Of a stretch of 34,923 nucleotides of DNA, positions 1-9,545 are shown one piece after another (the first letter of the stretch is position 1; every line of letters begins with the position of its first letter). The stretch is taken from positions 1 through 34,923 of the forward strand of contig SGYJ01000003.1 of NCBI GenBank assembly GCA_004214275.1, written 5' to 3'. The notes under the pieces were generated by a model that saw nothing but the letters and a program-made list of their open reading frames with translations, ran no database searches and had not been told where the DNA came from. Source of the stretch: Acidimicrobiales bacterium (GTDB lineage Bacteria > Actinomycetota > Acidimicrobiia > Acidimicrobiales > Poriferisodalaceae). The translations under genes and the position numbers were made by a program.

Positions 1-1127
1 AAATCTCGCCAGAGTTCGGCGGTTCGACTGTAGCGATGAGGCTGAAATACTGCTATCACTCTTCCCCAATCGCCGGCCTTTGCAGCCGCGAGCACCGACG
101 AAACTTCGCTGGGAAGATGTGCGTAGTCATCGACATAGACGACCCCAGCTTGTTCTCCTCGAAATTCAAACCTTCTAGCGACACCGGCGAATCTGCCAAG
201 CGCAGCCAATACCAACTCCACTGGGGCTCCAAGTTCTACCGCCATAGCCACTGCTGCTGTCGCATTGAGAACGTTGTGAACCCCCGGGATCGGAAGTTCA
301 CATCCACCAAGATGTTTAGTTCCGCGCCAAACTTCAAAAGTGGACGAGTATCGTCGGCTTGTTACGTCGGCAATTCGGTAGTCGGCGCGTTCCGATCTTC
401 CGTAGGTGACGCAGTGCCCGACTGTCGACGCGATGCTCTGGGTACACGGGTCGTCGATACAGACCACGCGGGGCCCGTTAGCAGAACCGACAAACTTTTC
501 GAAAGCTGCTACCAGCGCTTCGTAGGAACCAAAAAAGTCAAGGTGGTCTGCCTCCACATTGGTCACAACGACAGCCTCAGCGTCGAGCCTTACGAACGTT
601 CCGTCAGATTCGTCAGCCTCAACCACGAAGAGGTTTCCATTTTCATTCCACACCGCGCCCGACCCGATGTCATTGAGGTCCCCACCCACGATGAACGATG
701 GGTCGAGACCTGATGAGGTGAGGGCTAACGCCAACATCGAGGAAGTCGTCGTCTTTCCGTGTGTGCCAGATACCGCAATTGTTCGCTTCTTCTCACAAAT
801 TGCTGCCAGAACGTCAGCTCGACTCCACACGGGACGCCCCAAGTCTTGCGCTGCCAAGATCTCCGCGTTGCTATTGGGTACCGCAGTTGACCGGCAAATA
901 ATCGCTGCATCTCCAATATTTGCTGCACTGTGCCCAATGTCGATTCTTGCCCCAAGCGAGCGCAGTCGATTGACACCGACCGATTCACGTAGGTCGCTTC
1001 CGCTTATTTGATGACCCATTGACAACAGAACCGCGGCTATTGCGTTCATTCCAGCACCGCCAGCTCCAACTACATGAACCGAAACGCCATCAGGCAGAGC
1101 GTTTTCAGTGGAATCGGGCGACTTCAC
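1..1127 (-). CDS. murC: UDP-N-acetylmuramate--L-alanine ligase (MurC), C-terminus cut by window edge
   Basis: Not in the ORF track because it runs off the left edge. Manual reverse-strand translation from GTG at 1127: MKSPDSTENALPDGVSVHVVGAGGAGMNAIAAVLLSMGHQISGSD...AVSGTHGKTTTSSMLALAL...VVEADESDGTF...NVEADHLDFFGS...DDYAHLPSEV...VIAVFQPHRYSRTAELWRD. Start overlaps the murG stop (GTGA). Confidence 0.95.
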   Translation of the reverse strand, partial: MKSPDSTENALPDGVSVHVVGAGGAGMNAIAAVLLSMGHQISGSDLRESVGVNRLRSLGARIDIGHSAANIGDAAIICRSTAVPNSNAEILAAQDLGRPVWSRADVLAAICEKKRTIAVSGTHGKTTTSSMLALALTSSGLDPSFIVGGDLNDIGSGAVWNENGNLFVVEADESDGTFVRLDAEAVVVTNVEADHLDFFGSYEALVAAFEKFVGSANGPRVVCIDDPCTQSIASTVGHCVTYGRSERADYRIADVTSRRYSSTFEVWRGTKHLGGCELPIPGVHNVLNATAAVAMAVELGAPVELVLAALGRFAGVARRFEFRGEQAGVVYVDDYAHLPSEVSSVLAAAKAGDWGRVIAVFQPHRYSRTAELWRD

Positions 1128-2278
1128 AGTGTCCCGTCTTTTCGGTCATCGGTGGGTACAGGGGTTACGCAATGATTTACCACAAGGTCAGCGACTCTTT
1201 GTGTCGCATCTCGGGATCCGATGCTTCTTTCTTGACGTGCGAGTTCTGGGTCGTCTTCCCTCTGAAATTTGTCCAGCATCCTATTTATTTCAGTGGACAG
1301 TCGTATCCCATCTAGCTCTTCATCGGCAACGACAATCGCCAACCCCGAGTCGACAAGCCATTCTGCATTTCGGCGTTGATGATCGTTAGGAGCATGTGGC
1401 AAGGGTATGAGAATTGCTGGCACCCCCAATAAAGCAATCTCTGCGACCGTTGATCCTCCTGGTCTACAAACGATCAGATCTGCGGCTGCCATCGCTTTGG
1501 GTAGTTCCTCGTCATATTCAATGGCCTTTATAGTCCGGGGAAGATCCTTGGGTAGCATCTGCCAGTCTCTTTGACCGACGACGTGATGGACCGTCGGCAG
1601 ATCCGATACTTCGGCCGCGTCCCATAGAGCCTCGTTAATTCGTCTTGATCCCAGAGAGCCACCAAAAACAACGACTATCGGCTCATCGGTCGGCCATTTC
1701 AGTGCAACCCTGTTCGACCTACCTAACTGGTGTGCCTCGATAACCGATTCACGTACCGGGTTACCTGTTTTGACTTCGTTCTTGAGGCCTGTTCCAAGGT
1801 GTGGGACCGCAGCTGCTCGTGCGTATCTGGTCAACAACCGATTCACTCCCGAGGCAACTAAGTTTTGTTCGGCCAGTACCAAAGGAATTCTCAGAATGAT
1901 TGCGCCCACCGCCGCTGGTAACGCTGCATAACCGCCGAGTGACAAGACAATGCCGGGACGGTGTCGGGCGACGATCGAAATCCCCCTGAGGACTCCCCAG
2001 ATAATTGTGAGGAGATTCCAAAAGTTCTGAATCGACATTCGCCTGCCGTTGAGGCCACGCCCAGAAAGAGCTCTGAGCTCATATCCGGCTGCAGGGACCA
2101 TACCTACTTCGATTCCGCGTGCGCTCCCGACAAAGCCGATCGCTTCTTTGTCCCATCCTCGCTTTACTAGCTCACCTGCTACCGCTAGACCCGGCAAGAG
2201 GTGTCCTGCTGTGCCTCCACCTGCGATAATCAAACCTCCTTGCGAGCACAGAGCACTAGAAGATTTGGAATGCTTCAT
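1124..2278 (-). CDS. murG: UDP-N-acetylglucosamine--N-acetylmuramyl-(pentapeptide) pyrophosphoryl-undecaprenol GlcNAc transferase (MurG)
   Basis: GGGTAGHLLPGLAVA N-terminus, GGSLGSRRIN, CRPGGSTVAEI motifs; dcw position. Confidence 0.96.
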   Translation of the reverse strand: MKHSKSSSALCSQGGLIIAGGGTAGHLLPGLAVAGELVKRGWDKEAIGFVGSARGIEVGMVPAAGYELRALSGRGLNGRRMSIQNFWNLLTIIWGVLRGISIVARHRPGIVLSLGGYAALPAAVGAIILRIPLVLAEQNLVASGVNRLLTRYARAAAVPHLGTGLKNEVKTGNPVRESVIEAHQLGRSNRVALKWPTDEPIVVVFGGSLGSRRINEALWDAAEVSDLPTVHHVVGQRDWQMLPKDLPRTIKAIEYDEELPKAMAAADLIVCRPGGSTVAEIALLGVPAILIPLPHAPNDHQRRNAEWLVDSGLAIVVADEELDGIRLSTEINRMLDKFQREDDPELARQERSIGSRDATQRVADLVVNHCVTPVPTDDRKDGTL

Positions 2279-3414
2279 TGTGATTGACGGGCGATATTGA
2301 GAAGTAGGCCCGCCGCCAACGCGTTGATAATCAACGAGGTTCCGCCGTATGAGATGAAAGGCAAGGTGACGCCTGTGATCGGTGCAAGGCGCAACACGCC
2401 CAACAGATTCACCATAACTTGAACCAAAAACCAGATCGATATGCCCGCTGCAAGAAGTGACCCGAAAACATCAGGTGCTATTTGGGCGGTTCGAAATCCG
2501 GTAAGGATGATGGTGCCCAGAAGAATTAGCACTGCCATCGCCCCAATGAAACCGAGTTGTTCTCCCACTACAGCAAAAACAAAATCGGTATGTGCTTCTG
2601 GAACCCAACCCCATTGAGCGTGGCCAGAGGAAAGCCCTGTTCCCTTGAGGCCGCCATTTGCCAAACTGATTAATCCCTGTGTCGCTTGCCAGCCTGCGCC
2701 CTCTACATCTTCAGTAGAAAAGAGAAACCCTTTGACTCTGTCCATCCGGTAGCCCTTTTCAAGAACCGCAAACAACCCAACGACCAGTCCAGGCGCGACT
2801 AATACGCTGAGATGTCGGAACGGGACACCAGCTGCCCACATCATGCCCAAGACAATGAACCCGATCATGGCTGCCGTTCCATAATCGGGTTGAAATAGAA
2901 CTAAACCGCAGAGGATGCCAACACAGACCCCAACTGGCACGGTGACACGATCTAAGCGGTCAAGGAAATAACGTCGTTGATCTAAGAATGAGGCGACTGC
3001 GACCACTAGGGCAAACTTGGTTAGCTCCGAGGGTTGGAAACTGAAAGGCCCCAGATCAAGTGCGCGTGAGCTGCCATTAACGACCCGGCCTCTCATAATG
3101 ACTAGTAGCAAAGAGAAAGCCGAGACTGCTAACAGGGCGGGAGCTAATCGCCTCCACCGGCGATAGTCGCGCCCTACAGAAAACAACAAAGCAAAGACAG
3201 CGATTGCCACGTAGATGACGTGCCTGCTGAATAAAGAGAAGGGATCTCCCTTTTCGATTACGGCCGTCCATGTCGATGCTAATAGAACCATAACTACCCC
3301 GGTCAGCATCAGAAGCAAAACCGACCCAAGCATGGCCAAGTAACGCATGGGCGGCCCTTCAGGCCTTCCGTCAACGTTCTTCGCTGATGAAAGGGGGCCA
3401 AGGACGGCGCTCAT
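2275..3414 (-). CDS. ftsW: SEDS-family glycosyltransferase/division protein FtsW
   Basis: Multi-TM protein with SSRALDLGPFSFQPSELTKFALVV, QATQGLISLANGG and PFISYGGTSL motifs; between murD and murG. Confidence 0.95.
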   Translation of the reverse strand: MSAVLGPLSSAKNVDGRPEGPPMRYLAMLGSVLLLMLTGVVMVLLASTWTAVIEKGDPFSLFSRHVIYVAIAVFALLFSVGRDYRRWRRLAPALLAVSAFSLLLVIMRGRVVNGSSRALDLGPFSFQPSELTKFALVVAVASFLDQRRYFLDRLDRVTVPVGVCVGILCGLVLFQPDYGTAAMIGFIVLGMMWAAGVPFRHLSVLVAPGLVVGLFAVLEKGYRMDRVKGFLFSTEDVEGAGWQATQGLISLANGGLKGTGLSSGHAQWGWVPEAHTDFVFAVVGEQLGFIGAMAVLILLGTIILTGFRTAQIAPDVFGSLLAAGISIWFLVQVMVNLLGVLRLAPITGVTLPFISYGGTSLIINALAAGLLLNIARQSQ

Positions 3415-4754
3415 GCAATATCTCCTTCACTGTTCAACCGCTCTATGACGCTCTTGAAATGATCTCCGCGTTCTATGTAATTCGAGTACCAGTCGAACGA
3501 AGCACACGCAGGAGAAAGGACTACATCTGCTCCAGATGTCTTAGCGAATCGAACAGCTTGAATTACAGCGTCTTCCATGGAATCGGCAGCGACGCTAGGT
3601 ACTAGACCGTCAAAAACTTCTGCCAACATCGGACTTGATTCACCGATCGTCACAACTCCTGCAAGTCCCGGGGCTAGTTCTTGTAGATCAGATAGATCTA
3701 AGCCCTTGTTGCGACCTCCAACGATAAGCACCGCGTTATCAAATCCGGTTAGAGCGGCGATGGTCGCGTGTGGTGTTGTCGCTTTGCTGTCATTGAAGAA
3801 ACGAAGGTCTCTTACCTTGCCAACATATTCCGTTCGATGCGCTAGCCCTTCAAAATCAGAGAGCACTTGAGCAATCGCGTGTGCGGAAGCTCCAACAGAA
3901 AGAGCTAGTGCAGCTGCGGCGCAAGCATTTAGTCGGTCGTGTGGACGCGACAACGGCATGTCTGAGACGGCGACTATTGAGTCACCATGAGCCAGCAACT
4001 CAGATTCAGTGCAGTGAACGTCCCCCGCACCTAACCCAAAGGTGACTATCTGACCTTCAAGATCTTCCATCCAGGGTCTGATTGTTTGGTCGTCGTAAGG
4101 AGCTATAGAGAAATCGTTTTTCCCTTGATGTTTCCAAATCTTGGACTTAGCGGCGGCGTAGGCATCAAAACTTCCGTGCCAATCAAGGTGATCAGGTGCA
4201 AGGTTGAGCCATGCAGCTGCTTCGGCTCGGAAAAGCCGTGTCCGATCCAACGCAAACGAGGATGCCTCAATTACAAAGATCTCATTCTTTGCTGAGTCGT
4301 CGATCGCTGAGATAAAAGGAATTTCGGTGTTCCCGACGGCTGCTGCTCGCATGTCGGATGTTCGTAACATCCGTGCAGCTAATTCAGTCACAGTTGTCTT
4401 ACCATTAGTCCCGGTAATGGCTAGGCGCGGACGATCATCAAAGTAGGCCGCTAGGTCTAGTTCGCTTAAGACAGGAACACCCGCTCTGTCAGCTAAGACA
4501 TGTAGCTGATGGTGGCGAGGTATCCCGGGGCTGGGGACGACGCTTGTTGCTTCGCTAATGACGTCCCTGATCTGTGTTTCGGATTTCGAGTCCAATAACT
4601 CAACTTCGAACCCTTCAGCGATATTTGCTACCGACTCGGGGTCGTCGTCTAGCACCACTACTTCGTGACCTCGCGCAGTCAGGGCAGCTGTTATTGCCCT
4701 ACCTGTCACCCCAAGGCCACCAACCACGACCTTCTCAAGATCAAACGTAATCAA
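3411..4754 (-). CDS. murD: UDP-N-acetylmuramoylalanine--D-glutamate ligase (MurD)
   Basis: GTNGKTTVTELAARML, NLAPDHLDWHGSFDAYAAAKSKI, NDSKATTPHATIAAL. The ORF track start (5120) reads through mraY; TTG at 4754 overlapping the mraY stop as TTGA gives MITFDLEKVVVGGLGVTG. Confidence 0.93.
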   Translation of the reverse strand: MITFDLEKVVVGGLGVTGRAITAALTARGHEVVVLDDDPESVANIAEGFEVELLDSKSETQIRDVISEATSVVPSPGIPRHHQLHVLADRAGVPVLSELDLAAYFDDRPRLAITGTNGKTTVTELAARMLRTSDMRAAAVGNTEIPFISAIDDSAKNEIFVIEASSFALDRTRLFRAEAAAWLNLAPDHLDWHGSFDAYAAAKSKIWKHQGKNDFSIAPYDDQTIRPWMEDLEGQIVTFGLGAGDVHCTESELLAHGDSIVAVSDMPLSRPHDRLNACAAAALALSVGASAHAIAQVLSDFEGLAHRTEYVGKVRDLRFFNDSKATTPHATIAALTGFDNAVLIVGGRNKGLDLSDLQELAPGLAGVVTIGESSPMLAEVFDGLVPSVAADSMEDAVIQAVRFAKTSGADVVLSPACASFDWYSNYIERGDHFKSVIERLNSEGDIA

Positions 4755-5809
4755 GACAGGTCCCCCAAAAGCGAAAACCCTGCCGTGTCTAACCCAATGA
4801 AGTCTGCGTAAAACGCTCCAAGGGCAAACGCCACGCAGATGCCATTGATTATCCACATGCGAATGAGGACAGTGGTTTCCGGCCACCCTGCCAGTTCGAA
4901 GTGATGGTGTATTGGGGCCATCCGAAAAACACGTCGGCCGAACAAGCGATAACTGACAACTTGGATGATGACGGAAACAGTTTCCAAGACATACAAAGCC
5001 CCAATAACAGGTAGCAGGAGGTGCGTTTCTAGGAGCAATGCCAAACCTGCGAAGGCTGTACCTATGGCGAGGGAGCCGGTGTCTCCCATGAAAATCTTCG
5101 CAGGTGGAGCGTTCCACCAAAGGAAGCCAATGCAGGCGCCGGTCATTGCCGCCGCGACAATTGCTAGATCCAGCGCATGATTTACGGCATAACTCTCGGG
5201 GTGACGGAAAATCCAGTACCCAATAATGACGAAAGCTGAGAACCCTATCGCCGAAGACCCGCCCGCTAGACCGTCTAATCCATCAGTGAGGTTTACGGCA
5301 TTGGCGGTCGCTATGACCAAGATTGCGGCCCATAGAACCCACACGACTTTGCCAAGAGTGAGTCCCGGGAAATCTGCTCGAGTGATAGCTATCACTGGGC
5401 TGGTCTGAGCCCAATACATCGCTAAAAGAGCGAACCCGACCGCTACGCCGAGTAGCCCGATAATTTTGGCAGATTTGTTGAGGCCAAGATTTCGTTCTCT
5501 GCTTACCTTGATCCAGTCATCAATTAGTCCAACTGCACCAGCTGCAATTATCGCTGCCACCAGAACCAGCCCAGATCGTGTGAAGATTGTTTCTGACCGC
5601 AGATGACTAATGAGATAACCGCTTACGGCTCCCAGCACTATTGCGACGCCACCCATCGTCGGGGTTCCTGCTTTGGTGAGGTGGCCTTGCGGTCCATCCA
5701 GACGGATCGGCTGTCCGACTCCTCGGGCTCGCAACCAGGGGATAAGTACCCGCGTTCCTATGAGGCTTACTCCCATAGAAACACCTGCGGCAATTAAGAG
5801 CGCGATCAT
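4751..5809 (-). CDS. mraY: Phospho-N-acetylmuramoyl-pentapeptide transferase (MraY)
   Basis: TPTMGGVAIV, NLTDGLDGLAGG, FMGDTGSLAIG, MAPIHHHFELAGWPE motifs. Confidence 0.96.
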   Translation of the reverse strand: MIALLIAAGVSMGVSLIGTRVLIPWLRARGVGQPIRLDGPQGHLTKAGTPTMGGVAIVLGAVSGYLISHLRSETIFTRSGLVLVAAIIAAGAVGLIDDWIKVSRERNLGLNKSAKIIGLLGVAVGFALLAMYWAQTSPVIAITRADFPGLTLGKVVWVLWAAILVIATANAVNLTDGLDGLAGGSSAIGFSAFVIIGYWIFRHPESYAVNHALDLAIVAAAMTGACIGFLWWNAPPAKIFMGDTGSLAIGTAFAGLALLLETHLLLPVIGALYVLETVSVIIQVVSYRLFGRRVFRMAPIHHHFELAGWPETTVLIRMWIINGICVAFALGAFYADFIGLDTAGFSLLGDLS

Positions 5810-7248
5810 GAGTTCCGGGTGCCAACTCTTTGGAGTAGTGCCTCTTTCGCCACTTTCGTGTCATCGAACGGTCGTTGTTTGCTCCCAGTTATTTGATAGG
5901 TCTCGTGGCCTTTGCCTGCAATCAAAACCGAATCGCCTGTCGCGGCGTGATTGATAGCGAATTGAATTGCTTCGGCACGCTCAAGAAGAATCTTTGGGTC
6001 CGTGCTTCCCTCATCCATACCGCTAACGATGTGCTTCGCAATGTCAGACGGATCCTCTGAGCGCGGGTTATCTGAAGTCACGACTATTTCGTCTGCTAAT
6101 TCTGCTGCTATCTGGCCCATTAAAGGTCGCTTCTGTGGATCTCTGTCCCCACCTGCTCCGAAGACCACCCACACATGACCAGATGAGATAGTTCGAAGCG
6201 TTCGCAAGGCCTGAGCTAAGGCTTCGGGCTTATGGGAGTAATCGACTATTACTGCTATCTCTGAGCCGGGCGCTGTTACTAACTCCATTCTTCCTTTGAC
6301 TGGTTCTACTTTCTCAAGCCCAGAAGCAATTACCTCCTCCTTGAGACCGAGGCCTTTCAAGGTTTCACCTACCAGAAGTAGGTTGAACAAGTTGAACCTT
6401 CCGAGTAGACGTGTTCGTATCTGGTTTCCTCGCCATGTGAAGCTTGATCTCTGCACATCAAGCTTCGGATTCTCAACCATGGTGGGCTCAACAACGACTA
6501 GACCTTGGTGTCCTATCTCTTCGAGTTCTCTGGCAAGGCGTTTGCCCCACTCGTCGGCCACAGAAACAATCGCTAGTCCCCTTCCCTGGTCAAATAGGCG
6601 ACGTTTGGCAAGGAAGTATTGCTCCATGTCCTTATGAAAATCGAGGTGTTCGGGGCTGAGGTTCGTGAACACGCTCGCCGCGAATTCGGTGCCTTGCACT
6701 CGCCCGAACTCAAGGCCGTGAGACGAGACTTCGACGCAAGCCCATTCATCTCCTCGACTCTGCATCTGTGAAAGCTTTTTTTGGAACTCAGGGGCTTCGG
6801 GGGTTGTGTGACTTCCTTCCAAGGTTCCAATAACGCCTGTCGATTCTCCGCATGCTTTGAGTGTCTGGGCGAGTGCTTGGGCAACAGTTGTCTTACCTGC
6901 GGTGCCTGTAATGCCAATAACCTTCATTTGTTTTGACGGATGGCCGTAAACCGCCGCTGAGGCGAACCCAATTGCCTTTCTAACATCGGGCACAACTATC
7001 TGGGGTATCGCTAGGTTGAGCTCCCGGTCAACGAGCAAAGCAGCAGCACCACCATTTATCGCGTCTATTGCGTAGCTGTGTCCGTCGTGTTCAGCCCCAC
7101 TAATACAGGCGAAAAGATCCCCTTGAGCTACTGACCTGCTGTCATGGTTCACACCTGTGACCTCTACGATTTCATCTGTAGTGGTGGTGTCAACCATGAG
7201 CGCGCCGGGACACTGATCGGCAATCTCGGTAAGGGAGGTTCGCTTCAT
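5806..7248 (-). CDS. murE: UDP-N-acetylmuramyl-tripeptide synthetase (MurE)
   Basis: GITGTAGKTTVAQALAQ, NLSPEHLDFHKDMEQYFLAKRRLF, and DNPR motif (TSDNPRSEDP) typical of meso-DAP-adding enzymes. Confidence 0.95.
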   Translation of the reverse strand: MKRTSLTEIADQCPGALMVDTTTTDEIVEVTGVNHDSRSVAQGDLFACISGAEHDGHSYAIDAINGGAAALLVDRELNLAIPQIVVPDVRKAIGFASAAVYGHPSKQMKVIGITGTAGKTTVAQALAQTLKACGESTGVIGTLEGSHTTPEAPEFQKKLSQMQSRGDEWACVEVSSHGLEFGRVQGTEFAASVFTNLSPEHLDFHKDMEQYFLAKRRLFDQGRGLAIVSVADEWGKRLARELEEIGHQGLVVVEPTMVENPKLDVQRSSFTWRGNQIRTRLLGRFNLFNLLLVGETLKGLGLKEEVIASGLEKVEPVKGRMELVTAPGSEIAVIVDYSHKPEALAQALRTLRTISSGHVWVVFGAGGDRDPQKRPLMGQIAAELADEIVVTSDNPRSEDPSDIAKHIVSGMDEGSTDPKILLERAEAIQFAINHAATGDSVLIAGKGHETYQITGSKQRPFDDTKVAKEALLQRVGTRNS

Positions 7249-7254
7249 CGTCCT

Positions 7255-9027
7255 CTACCCGGTTTCAGGCACGCCAATGGCTGCCAAGGTTTCAGTGGCT
7301 ATGTCTGCGAAAAGTGGGGCGACAGCGCGACTGGCGCTGTGGTCCTTGGGTTCATCAAGTACAACGACAATGGTGATTTGAGGGGCCGCTGCTGGAACGA
7401 AACCAGCAAAGATCGACGTGTAGTCCTCTCCATACCCTCTTTGATCTTTCATTGGTTTTTGCGCGGTTCCCGTTTTTCCGGCAACGGCGTAACCCTCAAC
7501 CGCTGCTTTCGTGCCCGTCCCTGAGACAACGACACCCTCAAGCATCTCGCGCATTTGCCTGGTAGTTGCCGCGCCCAGCACTTTTATGCCGCTGGGAGTA
7601 GCGACGGGTCGAAAGGTCCCCGTGGGGCTAATAGTTCCGCGAATTAAGGATGGTGGGATGTATTGCCCGTCATTTGCGATGACGTTATAAGCAGCTGCTA
7701 TCTGGATAGCGGTGACCGCGATCGATTGGCCAAACGAAACACTGGCAAGATCTGTGCCTTCCCAATCTTGGGGCACTTTGAGCCTCCCACGACTTTCGTC
7801 AGGCAGGGTCGGGGCCTCGCTGCTGCCACTGCTGTACTGTCCGAATCCAAATTTTCGAAGATAACTGTGTAGCTGATCGCTTCCGACTCGTTCTGCAATC
7901 TGAATAGTTCCGACGTTGGATGACTTTGCCAAGATCTCACTGACTGAAAATTGCCGGCCCGCATATGGGTCGGAGTATTCTTTGTCCGCGAATTGATACG
8001 TATGGGGAATTTCGAAGATTTCTTGAGGAGTGACACGACCCTCTTCTATTGCGGCCGCGATAGTAAAGGTCTTGCTGATTGATCCGGGCTCAAAGGTTTT
8101 GATATAGGCCAAGCTTTTAGCAGCGACCCCAATGCCACCACCTTCTTTTGAGCGATCGACGTCGACCAGCGCCAAGACCTCAGCAGTGTCCGCATCTAAA
8201 ACGACTGCCGTACCCCAATTTGCTCCACTCGCATCTACTGCTTCTTTTAGGATGCGCTCAGCAAAGAACTGGGTGCCTCGGTGAATAGTTGTAACTAGGT
8301 CAGAACCCGGCTCTGCTGGCTGGTAGTCGAGGTCTCCGCCAGGTAATCGTATCGATCTGCTAACAGCTACGTAATCTTGGCGAACCCCATCGGTTCCCGA
8401 AAGCACATGAGAATACTGATCTTCAATACCGTTCAGGGGCTCCTCATCAATATCGACTTGTCCCAAAAGGTTGCGGGCAAATTCATCTCCATTGGGGTAG
8501 AAACGCGTATCTTCTTCCCTTATTTCAATACCTGGTTGATCTAACCACCGAACTTGATCAGCAACCTCAGGTGCGACCTCTCTCTTGAGGTGTATGTACT
8601 GCACTCGTTTGTTGCTAAGAATTTCATAAAGACCATCGATTGGCATGCCTAGTAGTGGAGCCAAAAGTGCGGCTGTTGCTCGAGGACTGGTCACCAGCCT
8701 CGGGTTTGCCCCAATGGTCGGAAGTGAATCAGTAACAGCAAGCAGGCCGTTGTCTCTATCGAGAATACTGCCAGTTGGTCCTTGGATCGCTGTTCTAGCC
8801 GTATGCCTGTACAGCTCAGTCAAATATTGTTCTCGGTCGATCACTTGGATCTCGAAGAGTCTGGTTGCTATCAAAAGCAGCAGACCAGAACTCAAAAAGA
8901 TAAGCCTCCCGACCCTTCGAGTTCTATATCCAACCAGTCCTCGCGGTTGAGAAAAGAACGAAGTCTGTTTAGTTGAAGATTGCGCTTTGGCAGGTCTTGT
9001 TTCCGGGGGTTGTAGGGAGACTTTCAT
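7255..9027 (-). CDS. ftsI: Division-specific class B penicillin-binding protein (FtsI/PbpB)
   Basis: N-terminal TM, PBP dimerisation region, SISK (FEPGSISKTFT) active-site tetrad, SSN (AKSSNVGTIQIA), KTGTAQ. Confidence 0.94.
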   Translation of the reverse strand: MKVSLQPPETRPAKAQSSTKQTSFFSQPRGLVGYRTRRVGRLIFLSSGLLLLIATRLFEIQVIDREQYLTELYRHTARTAIQGPTGSILDRDNGLLAVTDSLPTIGANPRLVTSPRATAALLAPLLGMPIDGLYEILSNKRVQYIHLKREVAPEVADQVRWLDQPGIEIREEDTRFYPNGDEFARNLLGQVDIDEEPLNGIEDQYSHVLSGTDGVRQDYVAVSRSIRLPGGDLDYQPAEPGSDLVTTIHRGTQFFAERILKEAVDASGANWGTAVVLDADTAEVLALVDVDRSKEGGGIGVAAKSLAYIKTFEPGSISKTFTIAAAIEEGRVTPQEIFEIPHTYQFADKEYSDPYAGRQFSVSEILAKSSNVGTIQIAERVGSDQLHSYLRKFGFGQYSSGSSEAPTLPDESRGRLKVPQDWEGTDLASVSFGQSIAVTAIQIAAAYNVIANDGQYIPPSLIRGTISPTGTFRPVATPSGIKVLGAATTRQMREMLEGVVVSGTGTKAAVEGYAVAGKTGTAQKPMKDQRGYGEDYTSIFAGFVPAAAPQITIVVVLDEPKDHSASRAVAPLFADIATETLAAIGVPETG

Positions 9028-9045
9028 CGAATACCCGGATTCTCT

Positions 9046-9540
9046 CTATCGTCCGTTACTCGGTGACGCAGACGCCGTTGCGCTAGCTAAGAGCGGATCA
9101 ATGCCAACGGGATTCGTAGATGTCAATCCTGTGCTCGGCGGGGCCCATATTGGGTTTCCGATCGCCAGATGCTCTGATTGAACCTGTATTTGCGTTGAAG
9201 AGTCAGCTTTGGTCATGGCCAGATACCCATCCGCCAGACGCTCTATTTCGATGGGGGTTTTTGTGTTCTGGTTTTGGAGTTCGAGAACACTTATGGATTG
9301 TTGTACTTCGGCGATCTCGTCCTGCAGATTGGTCAATTCAACAAGCCGTGCGTTGATCCCCAAGTTAACGAGCGCTAGTCCGATCAAGATCAACAACGTT
9401 GCGGCACCCAGAATCGTCGTGACTCCCACGACTCGAGATCCAAAAGAACCGATGCGTCTCTTCAAAGCGAAGTTAGGTCCGTCCGCTATGTCGATTACAT
9501 CTGAAATCACCGAAATTTCAGTGACGACCGCTGCAGCCAT
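9046..9540 (-). CDS. FtsL/DivIC-like bitopic septum protein
   Basis: One TM (LGAATLLILIGLALVNLGINARL) followed by a coiled-coil-like stretch; located between rsmH and ftsI. Confidence 0.75.
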   Translation of the reverse strand: MAAAVVTEISVISDVIDIADGPNFALKRRIGSFGSRVVGVTTILGAATLLILIGLALVNLGINARLVELTNLQDEIAEVQQSISVLELQNQNTKTPIEIERLADGYLAMTKADSSTQIQVQSEHLAIGNPIWAPPSTGLTSTNPVGIDPLLASATASASPSNGR

Positions 9541-9545
9541 GAACT

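Noticed and set aside
36-1011. Plus-strand ORFs 36..713 and 559..1011
   Set aside because: Antisense to the edge-truncated murC frame, low-complexity translations with no family signature.
4754-5120. N-terminal extension of the murD ORF
   Set aside because: Out-of-frame read-through of mraY; MurD homology begins at the TTG at 4754.
5862-5876. Second possible LexA box TCGAACGGTCGTTGTT
   Set aside because: Right half-site is GTTGT, not GTTCG, and it lies inside the murE coding region; probably chance.
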